From positions 62,001-126,000 of the forward strand of contig JASGKH010000002.1 in NCBI GenBank assembly GCA_047600785.1: 64,000 bases of DNA, written 5' to 3'. Below, one piece after another: positions 54,728 through 62,752 of the stretch; the stretch's first letter is position 1, and every line of letters begins with the position of its first letter. The notes under the pieces were generated by a model. The model was not told the DNA's origin and did not search any database. It saw only the letters and a list, made by a program, of their open reading frames with translations. The stretch comes from Breznakibacter sp047600785 (GTDB lineage: Bacteria; Bacteroidota; Bacteroidia; Bacteroidales; Marinilabiliaceae). A program made the position numbers and the translations under genes.

Positions 54728-55126
54728 ATGGAAAAAACCTTAATTAAACAAGGCAACGTGCATTTGGGAAGAAATATAGCACGAATACGCGAACTCAAGG
54801 GAATCAAACAGGAAGCCTTGGCTGTTCAATTAGGCGTGTCTCAACAAATGGTTTCCAAAATCGAACAAAGCGAGAACATGGAGGATGAGAAACTGGAGGA
54901 GATTGCAAAAGTATTAGGCGTAACGGTCAAAGCCATAAAGGAATTTAGCGAAGAAGCACTGGTTTTTCATATTCAGAACATGCACGACCAATCATCGGCA
55001 TACAGTTATAACTACAACTATCAGTGCAGCTTTAACCCCATTGACAAAGTGGTGGAGTTGTACGAAAGACTTTTGGCTAGCGAACGGGAGAAAGTCGAGA
55101 TTTTGAAGAGGTTGAGTAAATCTTAA
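54728..55126 (+). CDS. XRE-family helix-turn-helix regulator at island edge
   Basis: 132 residues from ATG 54728; the open frame to 54587 is crossed by the promoter box and is rejected. HTH_3 domain at residues ~14-68 (LGRNIARIRELKGIKQEALA, LGVSQQMVSKIEQSENMEDE, IAKVLGVTVKAIKEFSEEAL). After it comes HIQNMHDQSSAYSYNYNYQC and a C-terminal helix (VELYERLLASEREKVEILKR) likely for dimerisation. It lies at the junction between the GC-rich SusCD operon and the AT-rich island, and ends in a hairpin at 55128-55150. It may control the island, but no direct link is visible. Confidence 0.87.
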   Translation: MEKTLIKQGNVHLGRNIARIRELKGIKQEALAVQLGVSQQMVSKIEQSENMEDEKLEEIAKVLGVTVKAIKEFSEEALVFHIQNMHDQSSAYSYNYNYQCSFNPIDKVVELYERLLASEREKVEILKRLSKS

Positions 55127-55127
55127 A

Positions 55128-55150
55128 CAAAAAGTGATTCTCACTTTTTG
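55128..55150 (+). terminator. Hairpin after XRE gene
   Basis: 10-bp stem CAAAAAGTGA / TCACTTTTTG with a 3-base loop (TTC), starting two bases after the stop; the right arm itself supplies a T run. Confidence 0.6.
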
Positions 55151-55256
55151 TGCATTTGATTTGCCTTCAGTGGTGCATTCTGCAAATGCAATACAAACAG
55201 GACAGAGAATGGCTTAATTTTGATTAGTGTTTAAATTAGTCTTGGGTTGGAGGAAA

Positions 55257-55316
55257 AATACTCTCTTGCTTTAGTCTCTTCGTTGCATTGTGCGGCTTGC
55301 AAGAGTGTATTTTTTC
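55257..55316 (-). terminator. Probable terminator after nucleosidase gene
   Basis: Arms AATACTCTCTTGC (55257-55269) and GCAAGAGTGTATT (55299-55311), 12 of 13 pairs, with a 29-base loop. On the minus strand it is followed by TTTTTCC, and on the plus strand by TTTTT, so it could act both ways between the convergent genes. Confidence 0.5.
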
Positions 55317-55323
55317 ATCTCAA

Positions 55324-56694
55324 TCAAATAACTTTTTCTTCAAAAAGTTGCTTCATGAACTGAGCACTTGTAAAGGCAGCAAACTTTTTCCAATTTATGC
55401 CTTCAACAGCATCAGCTTTATTGACTGTATTGTCCATTACTGCTTTAAAAATTAACGCTTTTGTATTCCCGTTGTTCGCAAACTGACAAGCTCTTGCAAC
55501 ACCATAGCTCTCCATTTCAACAGCGGCGGTCTTACGATGAACCAATTTAATTGTGTCTTCAAAATAACCTTCTTTGTTTATCACCATTGTGCTACAAGCC
55601 ATCGGCTCTACCTCTATTTTGATTCTCTTTTCATCTTTTAAAAAACGTTCCTCTTTTATTGTTGTATTAATTTTTTCCCTTATAATTTCCATTTTAGGAT
55701 TTAAGGAATCTTCAAAAAATGTATCAAGTGGAATTATAGCATCTTGTTCAATTTCAAATTTCTCAACACTGATGGCAATTTGATTTCCATCGTTATCAAA
55801 TAATTTGTTGTAATCAATCGGAGCTTTATTGCCATCAAATAAATCAATCTTTACTGGCTTACCTGTTTCATCTTTTCGTTTAATGTCAGAGATTTTACCT
55901 TTTTGAAAAGTAAATACTTGTTTAGCAACAATGATGTCACCATAATTATAGTCACTACTTGCACCGCATACACCTGACATGAGTAAATAGTCTGGCTTGA
56001 AATACTCTAATAATAGAGTTGCAATAATTGAAGAATCTAGCATACCAGTAGAGTTTGGGACAGCTGCTACAACTTGTATGCTTTTATTACTTCTTAAATA
56101 TCCTTTATAAAAAATCTTTTTGTTAGTTTTAAATTGTTCTTGCTCTGGAAACTCAAATACCTTTTTCAATTCTTCGAACTCATCTTTATATAGAGCTGTT
56201 ATGATTGCGTATTTAATCTTTGGAAAAGGAGAAGACTCCAATATTAATTCCTTAATTTGAGAAGACTTAGCGAAATTAAGAATTTGCCCCTTTGTATAAA
56301 CCTTAAATTTATCATCTCTCAAGTTGGAATAAACTTCATGATATTTAAATACTTGGCTATGGGGAATATTTTCTTCAACCATCAAATGCTTTATTTCCGA
56401 CTCCACACCATCTGAAATATACATATCACCAATTTGAGGATATTTTTCAGGTATTCCAGAAGTTCGAAACTTCTTTATGCCTTTAATTTTATCGAAAGCA
56501 AAAACATGAATTGCTAGATAAACATATTCTTCTTCTCCAAGCAAATTTGACGTAAAATATTTATCTAATTCTGCTGTACTTTCAATGCATATAATATCCT
56601 TGAAAGAAGAACCTTTCTCACCTAAAAATTGTCTTGATTTTTCAAAGTTATCTTTTGAGTCATAAATAAATAGATTAATATTTTTTGTTTCCAT
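55324..56694 (-). CDS. Nucleoside phosphorylase/nucleosidase domain protein with N-terminal Rossmann (receiver-like) domain
   Basis: 456 residues. Residues ~160-450 are a phosphorylase-superfamily (PNP/MTAN) domain with its landmarks: KYAIITALYKDEFEEL, LLMSGVCGASSDYNYGDIIV (239-256), the ribose-binding AAVEMESYGVARA (Glu393-Met394-Glu395), and FKAVMDNTVNKAD (Asp421), so it should be catalytically competent. Residues ~5-140 (NINLFIYDSKDNFEKSRQFL..., then EEYVYLAIHVF) have the alternating pattern of a receiver-like fold, without a clear phospho-acceptor context. The gene overlaps the end of the 1216-residue gene by 20 bases and ends the operon. Free-standing domains of this family are housekeeping enzymes; fused to sensors and placed in such operons they are candidate effectors that cleave purine nucleosides or nucleotides during phage infection (inference). 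Confidence 0.85.
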   Translation of the reverse strand: METKNINLFIYDSKDNFEKSRQFLGEKGSSFKDIICIESTAELDKYFTSNLLGEEEYVYLAIHVFAFDKIKGIKKFRTSGIPEKYPQIGDMYISDGVESEIKHLMVEENIPHSQVFKYHEVYSNLRDDKFKVYTKGQILNFAKSSQIKELILESSPFPKIKYAIITALYKDEFEELKKVFEFPEQEQFKTNKKIFYKGYLRSNKSIQVVAAVPNSTGMLDSSIIATLLLEYFKPDYLLMSGVCGASSDYNYGDIIVAKQVFTFQKGKISDIKRKDETGKPVKIDLFDGNKAPIDYNKLFDNDGNQIAISVEKFEIEQDAIIPLDTFFEDSLNPKMEIIREKINTTIKEERFLKDEKRIKIEVEPMACSTMVINKEGYFEDTIKLVHRKTAAVEMESYGVARACQFANNGNTKALIFKAVMDNTVNKADAVEGINWKKFAAFTSAQFMKQLFEEKVI

Positions 56695-59600
56695 CTTTGT
56701 GAATTTTAAAAGTTAATGTTTGAATGAAGTTTATCCCGTCTTTTTCCTTATTGTATTTAAAACCAAATAGGCTTGAATCTGATAATAAATTAAGACACTT
56801 AATACCTTCACCATTGCTATTCTTTTTTGCTTCCTCAGATTCTATATTTGTTATTTTCATTTCTAACTCAAATTCAGAATTCATTGAATAGTAAATTGTA
56901 ACGGCTGAATCGACTCCTTTTTTTGAGTGATTTTTTATGTTAGTAATTAGTTCTTTTCTTATTAGTAACTCTGAATATACTTCTGGAAGATTTATTGTAT
57001 AGCTATCATTTAATAAATCTTCTCCCGTACAATAAATGTTTTTGGGGATAGCTAACATTTCGCTATGAATTGAATTTAAGAGATGATTTAGGTTACTTTG
57101 ACGCTTAGATATTAGATTGTAAAAGTCCGAATCAATTTTAAAATCATTTTGAATACGGAGAATATTTTTCTCAACAAGTTTTAGTTTTTCACTATCATTA
57201 AATGATTCAGTTAGTGAAAAAATTACATCTTCATTATAACCTACATTGGAAATAAGTTTCTCAACTATATTCTGTAAACGAAAGTATGGAAAGGGTAAAA
57301 GGTAATCTCTAAAATTTTTAGAAAAGCTAATAATCGGGTTTATAAAATTCAAAATCTCAAACCACATCTCTGAGATAGAATCAATTTTATCTTTATCTAA
57401 AGGATTTCCTTCTTCAATATTATTTATAAATCCTCGAAGTATTGCCAAGATGAAAGATATATTATGACTAAAGGATATTTTGTCAACATGGAATTCAGGC
57501 TCCTTGTGTTTATTGTAATTTTCAATTAATACTTCTAATTGACTATCAAAATCGTCTCTTGATGGTAAAGAATTTATGAAATAGTAAAATTGTTTTATTT
57601 CTTTATTAGAATTAGTTGTATCATTTTTCCATGACTTAATTATTTCTCTAATCTTGAAGTCATATTTTTTATCTTTAAATTCATCAATAGTGAGGGGAAG
57701 ATATTTTAACAGATTGTAGAGTATATAGTTAATGTTTGAATCCCGTTTTTGGCTAAACTCAATAAGCCTTATGAATTTACTTTTATCATTGAGTATTTCA
57801 ACTAATTTTTCGTTTGTGAATACAATAAAAAACAAATGTAAAAGGTCTTTCTCTCTCCAATTATAAGTAAGCAATGGATAGATTCTGTTTTTTGGCTCAA
57901 GAATTAATTTTGAAACAAAACTTTCAATCCTTTCGGTGACATCAGGAAGTATATGAATTAACTTTTCATATAAATAAGGTTCATAAACAAGAGCGGCGCA
58001 TATCAATTCAATATCTTGATAATAATTAGCTATTTTGTTCGGCTGCTGATACTTTCTAATGAAGTAGTCAAAATAGGTAAAATTCTCTGTGTATAATCTG
58101 TAACCAATAACTTTTCCAAGTTCTTCTCTAATGATTAGTAGTTCCTTTTTAGGAATCTTATTTGTTCCCCTTATTCTTGGAAGGTATTTGTAATCCGTAA
58201 ATTTACCATCCTCTTTCGGTTTTATTTCCTTTAAAATGCTTAATGCAATTTTCTTAATAATTCTAGGAGTGTTTTGTAGATTGTTTATTTGTTCAAGCCA
58301 ATTTGTTTCACGGGTGTTAGGATTATCGTCTAGGTAATATGTAGGAATATGCCAATGACATACAAAGTAAATTGAAATTGGAATGTTCCTTCCTTTCTTA
58401 ACCTTGATTTGTGAGAGTCTTGAAAAGAATTCTCTTTTATGGTCATTTACTCTTCCGATAAAACATAAAAGGACAATTTCCTTTGCATCATAAAACGAAA
58501 TTTCGTCAATCATCTGAATTAAGGAATCACCTGAACAAGAACCGTCATCTAGGATAAAGCAGAAGCTATCTAAAATCTTGGAACTAAAATAATCTGTATT
58601 GTGTGGAAATCTCCAACCTTCTGTTGTCCCGAAGCGTTCAATTTCAATTTCTTCAATGTGCTGATTTTTCAAGACTTCTTTAAGAAGTTTGAAATTAAGC
58701 TCGTCTATGCCTGATTTTCTTGGAAAAAAAACTTTGATTTTTTCTGTATTGAATCCTGAGTTATTTATTTTTTCAAAAGTTCTCTTTAAAATTTTTTCAT
58801 CAAGTTCTTTTAGAATTTGTTTTGTGTTAAAGAAATACGGGTGAATAACATTATTGAATCTATAAAACCCAATATGAATGGTGTTCTCATCTATACTATT
58901 TAGGAATTCATTTCTTACAGTGATTTTATTCTCTAATTTAGAATATTCAATCGAAGTATGAAGGGCAATAGATTCATTAAAATTAGTTTCTGATACACTT
59001 AACCTGATTGGGATATTTGTATGAGGGTTTACACGAACGATTTTCTTTTTGAAAAAATCAATACCGAGGTCGGTTCTTTCAAATTTTTGAATTGAGAACT
59101 CAAAAAGACTAAATAGTTTTGATTTAAACTCATCCAGAAATAGTTTTGTCTTTCTAAAATTTGGATCAAGTATTGAAGCTATAACTGCAACATATTCAAT
59201 ATTGGTATTGAATTTTTCAAGCCTTGAATTAAGCCGCTGAGTTAGATACCCTGTAGATATTACATCGCATATCAGAATATACTTTTTTGAATTGTCAATC
59301 TTTTCTTCTGTTAAATCTCTTTCAAATGAGTGATAGTTATCAAGAGAAGGGTCATATTGGTCACAGCTTATTAGTTTTTGTGTTTCAAGCGACTTTAAAA
59401 TTTTTTGACTGGTAGTTGTAATCCCGATGAACTTATAATTGCTCAAGTTATCTAAGTTAAGTTTGAGCTTGTCGAATAACAATTTTGACACTGTATCGCA
59501 ATCCGTTTTGTCATTAAGTAAATTACTTAATTCAACATATTCCTTTTGATAGTAGTTGCCATTGCAGAGATACAAACTATCGTCATCTTTTTTTATGCAA

Positions 59601-60325
59601 TCATACTTTTTCAGCAGGGATTCAATTTGCTGTGAAGCAACTATATCATTTTCGTGTTTAAAAAAGCTGATGATGTCATCACGATTAGGAAAGTTTGAAA
59701 TGAAATTACCATAAGTATCAAAATCATTTAATTGCCCAACAACATTTGCAGGGTCAATGAAATCACTTTGGGCAATAGAATACTGCTCAAATAAAAGGTC
59801 TTTAAGTTTCTTCTTATCCGAATCATCGTAGATACCAAGCCATTTTACTTTTAAATCTTTACCGTTCTCGTCAAAATCAATTATTGGAAGTGGATGGATC
59901 TTGTAGTTTTTCAGTGCATCATTTAAAGCAAGCACCTCATCAGAAATTTCATCGATAATATTTTCTGGTGGTGAATTAAGAACTACAACATTATTTCGAT
60001 GATTAATTTCGTAATCCGACAACAAAAAGTAAATTACTTTCTTAATTATTCTTTTATCTATTTTACATCCTTTGAAACTTATGAAGACAAGTGAATGCTC
60101 TTTCCCTTCACAAATTTTCTTTTTTAACTCAGAGAGCAAAGTTGTGTAGAGTTCTTCTTTTTGAATATTTAAATTTCGGGAAATAGTATTTATACTTATA
60201 TATTTTTTATTTTGAGGCTTAACAGTAGCAAATTCAATCTCTGGTTTGATTGATGAAACATTCAATTTCTTTACATCTTCAATCGCTGGTATGTAGAGAC
60301 TGATAAGTGTTCCAGGGAAAAACAA
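56675..60325 (-). CDS. Large protein with two phosphoribosyltransferase-like domains and a C-terminal GHKL-type ATPase-like domain
   Basis: 1216 residues as annotated from TTG 60325; there is no ATG. Order seen: residues 1-15 (FFPGTLISLYIPAI) resemble the final strand of a GHKL ATPase; ~75-130 a STAS-like alpha/beta segment; ~214-262 a possible winged helix (IESLLKKYDCIKKDDDSLYL); ~297-400 a type I phosphoribosyltransferase (PRTase) domain with PRPP-loop YILICDVISTGYLT (Asp354); ~528-650 a second PRTase-like domain with FILDDGSCSGDSLI (Asp593, Asp594); a long alpha-helical region; and ~1115-1215 a GHKL-like domain with N-box ELITNIKNH (Glu1125, Asn1129) and NGEGI (1171-1175), but no DxGxG. 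Overlaps the upstream gene by 55 bases and the downstream gene by 20. I know no characterised protein with this layout; it is the central component of the putative conflict operon. Confidence 0.75.
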   Translation of the reverse strand: MFFPGTLISLYIPAIEDVKKLNVSSIKPEIEFATVKPQNKKYISINTISRNLNIQKEELYTTLLSELKKKICEGKEHSLVFISFKGCKIDKRIIKKVIYFLLSDYEINHRNNVVVLNSPPENIIDEISDEVLALNDALKNYKIHPLPIIDFDENGKDLKVKWLGIYDDSDKKKLKDLLFEQYSIAQSDFIDPANVVGQLNDFDTYGNFISNFPNRDDIISFFKHENDIVASQQIESLLKKYDCIKKDDDSLYLCNGNYYQKEYVELSNLLNDKTDCDTVSKLLFDKLKLNLDNLSNYKFIGITTTSQKILKSLETQKLISCDQYDPSLDNYHSFERDLTEEKIDNSKKYILICDVISTGYLTQRLNSRLEKFNTNIEYVAVIASILDPNFRKTKLFLDEFKSKLFSLFEFSIQKFERTDLGIDFFKKKIVRVNPHTNIPIRLSVSETNFNESIALHTSIEYSKLENKITVRNEFLNSIDENTIHIGFYRFNNVIHPYFFNTKQILKELDEKILKRTFEKINNSGFNTEKIKVFFPRKSGIDELNFKLLKEVLKNQHIEEIEIERFGTTEGWRFPHNTDYFSSKILDSFCFILDDGSCSGDSLIQMIDEISFYDAKEIVLLCFIGRVNDHKREFFSRLSQIKVKKGRNIPISIYFVCHWHIPTYYLDDNPNTRETNWLEQINNLQNTPRIIKKIALSILKEIKPKEDGKFTDYKYLPRIRGTNKIPKKELLIIREELGKVIGYRLYTENFTYFDYFIRKYQQPNKIANYYQDIELICAALVYEPYLYEKLIHILPDVTERIESFVSKLILEPKNRIYPLLTYNWREKDLLHLFFIVFTNEKLVEILNDKSKFIRLIEFSQKRDSNINYILYNLLKYLPLTIDEFKDKKYDFKIREIIKSWKNDTTNSNKEIKQFYYFINSLPSRDDFDSQLEVLIENYNKHKEPEFHVDKISFSHNISFILAILRGFINNIEEGNPLDKDKIDSISEMWFEILNFINPIISFSKNFRDYLLPFPYFRLQNIVEKLISNVGYNEDVIFSLTESFNDSEKLKLVEKNILRIQNDFKIDSDFYNLISKRQSNLNHLLNSIHSEMLAIPKNIYCTGEDLLNDSYTINLPEVYSELLIRKELITNIKNHSKKGVDSAVTIYYSMNSEFELEMKITNIESEEAKKNSNGEGIKCLNLLSDSSLFGFKYNKEKDGINFIQTLTFKIHKDGNKKY

Positions 60326-61455
60326 TTTGTTGTTACCGAAATAGGAGAATGATTTTCTAATTCTTTTTCATGACTAAAGTTGAAAAGGATTTTTCCGTAA
60401 TTGCTTCTTACTATAAGCATTCCTCTATATCTTCTTACTATTGAAAGAGCGTCAAAAAGTCCTCTGGGTATGAACTGTGCAATCTTACTTTTCTCATAGT
60501 AAATTGGATGCCTTGATGAATTGTAATTAAAAGCAAATCGAAGAATTTCAGAATCAAGATTTTTAGATTCTTTATTTCCTTGTTTAAGAAATTGTTCTTT
60601 TAATGTGTTTGGTATTCCAGCACCAAAGTCTAAGAATGAGAATTGAATAAATGGTCTATTTATAAATTCATTAGTTGCTGTATTAAAATAGAAATCTCTC
60701 GTTTCATCAAGGTTTTCTGTTTGAAAGTTCCTCTTTTTTATTTTTTGAATTTCTTCTAGATGAATTTTATTTTCATCCAATTTTGATTGAAAAGAAATAC
60801 TCATGAAAGCTGATGGCTCAAATCCACTAAACGAAGTATTTAAAGAATGATCAAGAAAATTTAAATAGAGCTCTTCGGTTATTATTGTGCTTAATGAATT
60901 ACTTGTGAAAGGATGGTTGCATTTGTTTTTGTAAAGTAAATCAGTAATGACAGCGTTTAAACTATAAATTGGGTCAATTGATGCTTGAACATCTCTTTCG
61001 TTATAGTTATGAATGAAATCAAGATTTACAAACGGAGTAACACCATGCCTATTGTAGATTTCAGATAGTCTTGGAAAATAATTGAGCTGCTCTTGGATTC
61101 TTTGAACGGAATTACCATCAATACCAAAATAATCGTGGATTAAATCTTGTGGGACTATTCTGTATATTTTCCATACTTCCCAAAATTGTATAATTTGTCT
61201 CTTTACTCGTTCATTTATATCAGTTGTCGGTATTCCTTCTTTAAAAAAAATAACTTTAAACTTAACACCTGAATCGTAGAAGGATTTAAATAAGGATGAA
61301 AGAACCAGTAACTCTTGATTGCCAATAAATTCAACAGCAGTAAATTCAAAAATGTAACTGTCATTTGGGGTGGATGTGTAGTGTTTGTAAACACTGTTCA
61401 TGAATTCATCTAACTCTTTTTCTGTGAATTTTTTAGATAATTCTATTTTAAACAT
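60271..61455 (-). CDS. STAS-like / GHKL ATPase protein, first gene of operon
   Basis: 394 residues from ATG 61455. Residues ~5-75 (SYIFEFTAVEFIGNQELLVL, KFKVIFFKEG) look STAS-like. Residues ~185-360 are a GHKL ATPase (Bergerat fold) with N-box EELYLNFLDH (Glu195, Asn199, Asp202, His203), G1 box FLDFGAGIP (Asp276, Gly278, Gly280) and a G2 segment FIPRGLF. The final strand of this fold (usually F-GT-I-I-LP) is missing in frame: after about residue 378 the protein becomes unrelated and stops, while FFPGTLISLYIP is present in the overlapping next frame. A -1 shift at a T5 run on the minus strand (plus 60318-60322) would join the two. Family analogy: GHKL plus STAS modules act as ATP-dependent switches (for example anti-sigma kinases); here they could sense nucleotide state. 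Confidence 0.8.
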   Translation of the reverse strand: MFKIELSKKFTEKELDEFMNSVYKHYTSTPNDSYIFEFTAVEFIGNQELLVLSSLFKSFYDSGVKFKVIFFKEGIPTTDINERVKRQIIQFWEVWKIYRIVPQDLIHDYFGIDGNSVQRIQEQLNYFPRLSEIYNRHGVTPFVNLDFIHNYNERDVQASIDPIYSLNAVITDLLYKNKCNHPFTSNSLSTIITEELYLNFLDHSLNTSFSGFEPSAFMSISFQSKLDENKIHLEEIQKIKKRNFQTENLDETRDFYFNTATNEFINRPFIQFSFLDFGAGIPNTLKEQFLKQGNKESKNLDSEILRFAFNYNSSRHPIYYEKSKIAQFIPRGLFDALSIVRRYRGMLIVRSNYGKILFNFSHEKELENHSPISVTTNCFSLEHLSVSTYQRLKM

Positions 61456-61466
61456 AAATTTATGTT
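61451..61466. promoter_or_regulatory. Perfect 16-bp palindrome over the start codon of the operon
   Basis: AACATAAATTTATGTT is its own reverse complement and contains the ATG (plus 61453-61455, minus strand). It could be an operator for autoregulation or an RNA-level element; in AT-rich DNA a chance palindrome is possible. Confidence 0.4.
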
Positions 61467-61867
61467 ATAATTAATTTGAGTATAGGGTTAATTGTTATCG
61501 TTTTCTTTTGAGCGTAGCCGATTTATCTCTTTTAACTATAGGTTTGCTTGTGTAATTGAGTTAAAAGCAAATAAACCAAAAGTGTGGAGGCAAAGAATTT
61601 GAAAATTTTTTGTGCGGTGAAAACAATCAAATCACGAAGGTTTGCTCTCTATTCATGACAATGTCTATCCGCGGTGTTTTGTATTTCTTTAAGTTCATTA
61701 AAAGCAGTCAGGTTTCTAGTTAGCACTGGCCCCAAATGCGTTGCACGCAACTGATTGCGGGATTCGTCATTATCAACCGTTAAAACCTTGATGCAGGGCA
61801 GAAACTTCAAACTTCTACATACCCCGCCATTGGCTATATTGTGTGTTGTGTTTGGTTTTTATATCGA
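61456..61867. other. Region between TIR gene and the three-gene operon, with hairpin element R1
   Basis: The stretch 61456-61700 upstream of the operon is AT-rich and should hold its promoter; no exact -7 box was seen. From 61721 it contains element R1 (see separate entry). No gene. Confidence 0.55.
61721..61850. repeat. Hairpin element R1 (attC-like candidate)
   Basis: Arms TAGCACTGGC (61721-61730) and GCCATTGGCTA (61826-61836) pair with one bulge; inside are GATTGCGGG (61753-61761) and CCCCGCCATT (61822-61831), both shared with element R2 at 62624. The right flank reads TATATTGTGTGTTGTG. With R2 it brackets the TIR gene. Confidence 0.5.
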
Positions 61868-62563
61868 TTAAACAGTTTCTTTTTCAACTTTCACTAATTC
61901 AGCTAATTTCAACGCAACTTTGCTCATCGATTCCTCATTTGTGTCAAGTCCACTTCTTGAACCGAGTAAAGGGCTTACTTCACGAAGTCTTTCAAATGTT
62001 GTGTTATGAACAATAGGAACAAGCAAATCACGTGCTAAAAGAGCAGAAAGTTCTTTTTCAGCGATTCCCTCATTTTTAACACGCTCTATAAAAGATGGCG
62101 TAACTAAAACTATTCCAACTCTTGAATTTGCCAATCCTTTATCAATCTCTCGAAGTAATGATGACCCTAATAAAACATCCTTTTCACTAAACCATACAGA
62201 AACTCCATTTACTTCAAGCAAATCGTGTAATTCCTTTGCTGCATTTTTTCGATCATCCCATGCGTGGCAAAGAAAAACATCGCGAAGGTCAGGAATTGTC
62301 GCACGTTTTTCGATATTCTCGCGAACTGGTGTAAGTGTTCGAATCTCCGTTGGTGTATAATAAATACCTGATGAAGGGCTAGACCATCTAGGTTTACTGC
62401 TTCGTGAACTTCCTCCTCCAGAGCTAATACTATTATAACTACCACTATACGAAGGATAAGACGAGTACGAACTATATCCTCGAGAACGACCTCCACATGC
62501 AGGACAAGCAGCTGCCGCACTTGCAGTTCGGTGTCCATTTACTGGTGCTGTACATCTTGCCAT
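61868..62563 (-). CDS. TIR-domain protein with zinc-ribbon-like N-terminus
   Basis: 231 residues. The N-terminus MARCTAPVNGHRTASAAAAC with CPACGG has Cys4, His11, Cys20 and Cys23 in a spacing suited to bind zinc, seen in a group of bacterial TIR proteins. Residues ~25-75 are a Ser/Tyr/Gly-rich flexible linker. Residues 94-225 are a TIR_2 domain: RDVFLCHAWDDRKNAAKELH, then VSVWFSEKDVLLGSSLLREI with the putative catalytic Glu127, then VGIVLVTPSFI and EKELSALL. Bacterial TIR domains cleave NAD+ or make cyclic ADP-ribose signals in antiphage defence. The gene is single, bracketed by hairpin elements R1 and R2, and on the same strand as the three-gene operon; whether they cooperate is unknown. Confidence 0.9.
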   Translation of the reverse strand: MARCTAPVNGHRTASAAAACPACGGRSRGYSSYSSYPSYSGSYNSISSGGGSSRSSKPRWSSPSSGIYYTPTEIRTLTPVRENIEKRATIPDLRDVFLCHAWDDRKNAAKELHDLLEVNGVSVWFSEKDVLLGSSLLREIDKGLANSRVGIVLVTPSFIERVKNEGIAEKELSALLARDLLVPIVHNTTFERLREVSPLLGSRSGLDTNEESMSKVALKLAELVKVEKETV

Positions 62564-62623
62564 ATTTTATTCAATTTAAAGTTTGCATATTATTCGTGTT
62601 AGTCTTGATCTAAAATAAACGGT

Positions 62624-62745
62624 GTGTGTAGCATTAGTGGCGGATTGCGGGCGAATCTCCTTTCAAATCGTTAGATGGCTGATACGGGAAACGAACCTTG
62701 CGGAACGTGCTTCCCCCGCCATTAATGCTACACAATGTTGGCAGC
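62624..62745. repeat. Hairpin element R2 (attC-like candidate)
   Basis: Arms GTGTAGCATTAGTGGCGG (62626-62643) and CCGCCATTAATGCTACAC (62716-62733) pair over 18 positions with one G-T pair; 72-base spacer containing GATTGCGGG. The right flank is AATGTTGGCAGC. Shares the inner words and the TGTTGGC flank with R1 and R3. Confidence 0.65.
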
Positions 62746-62752
62746 AGGTTTT

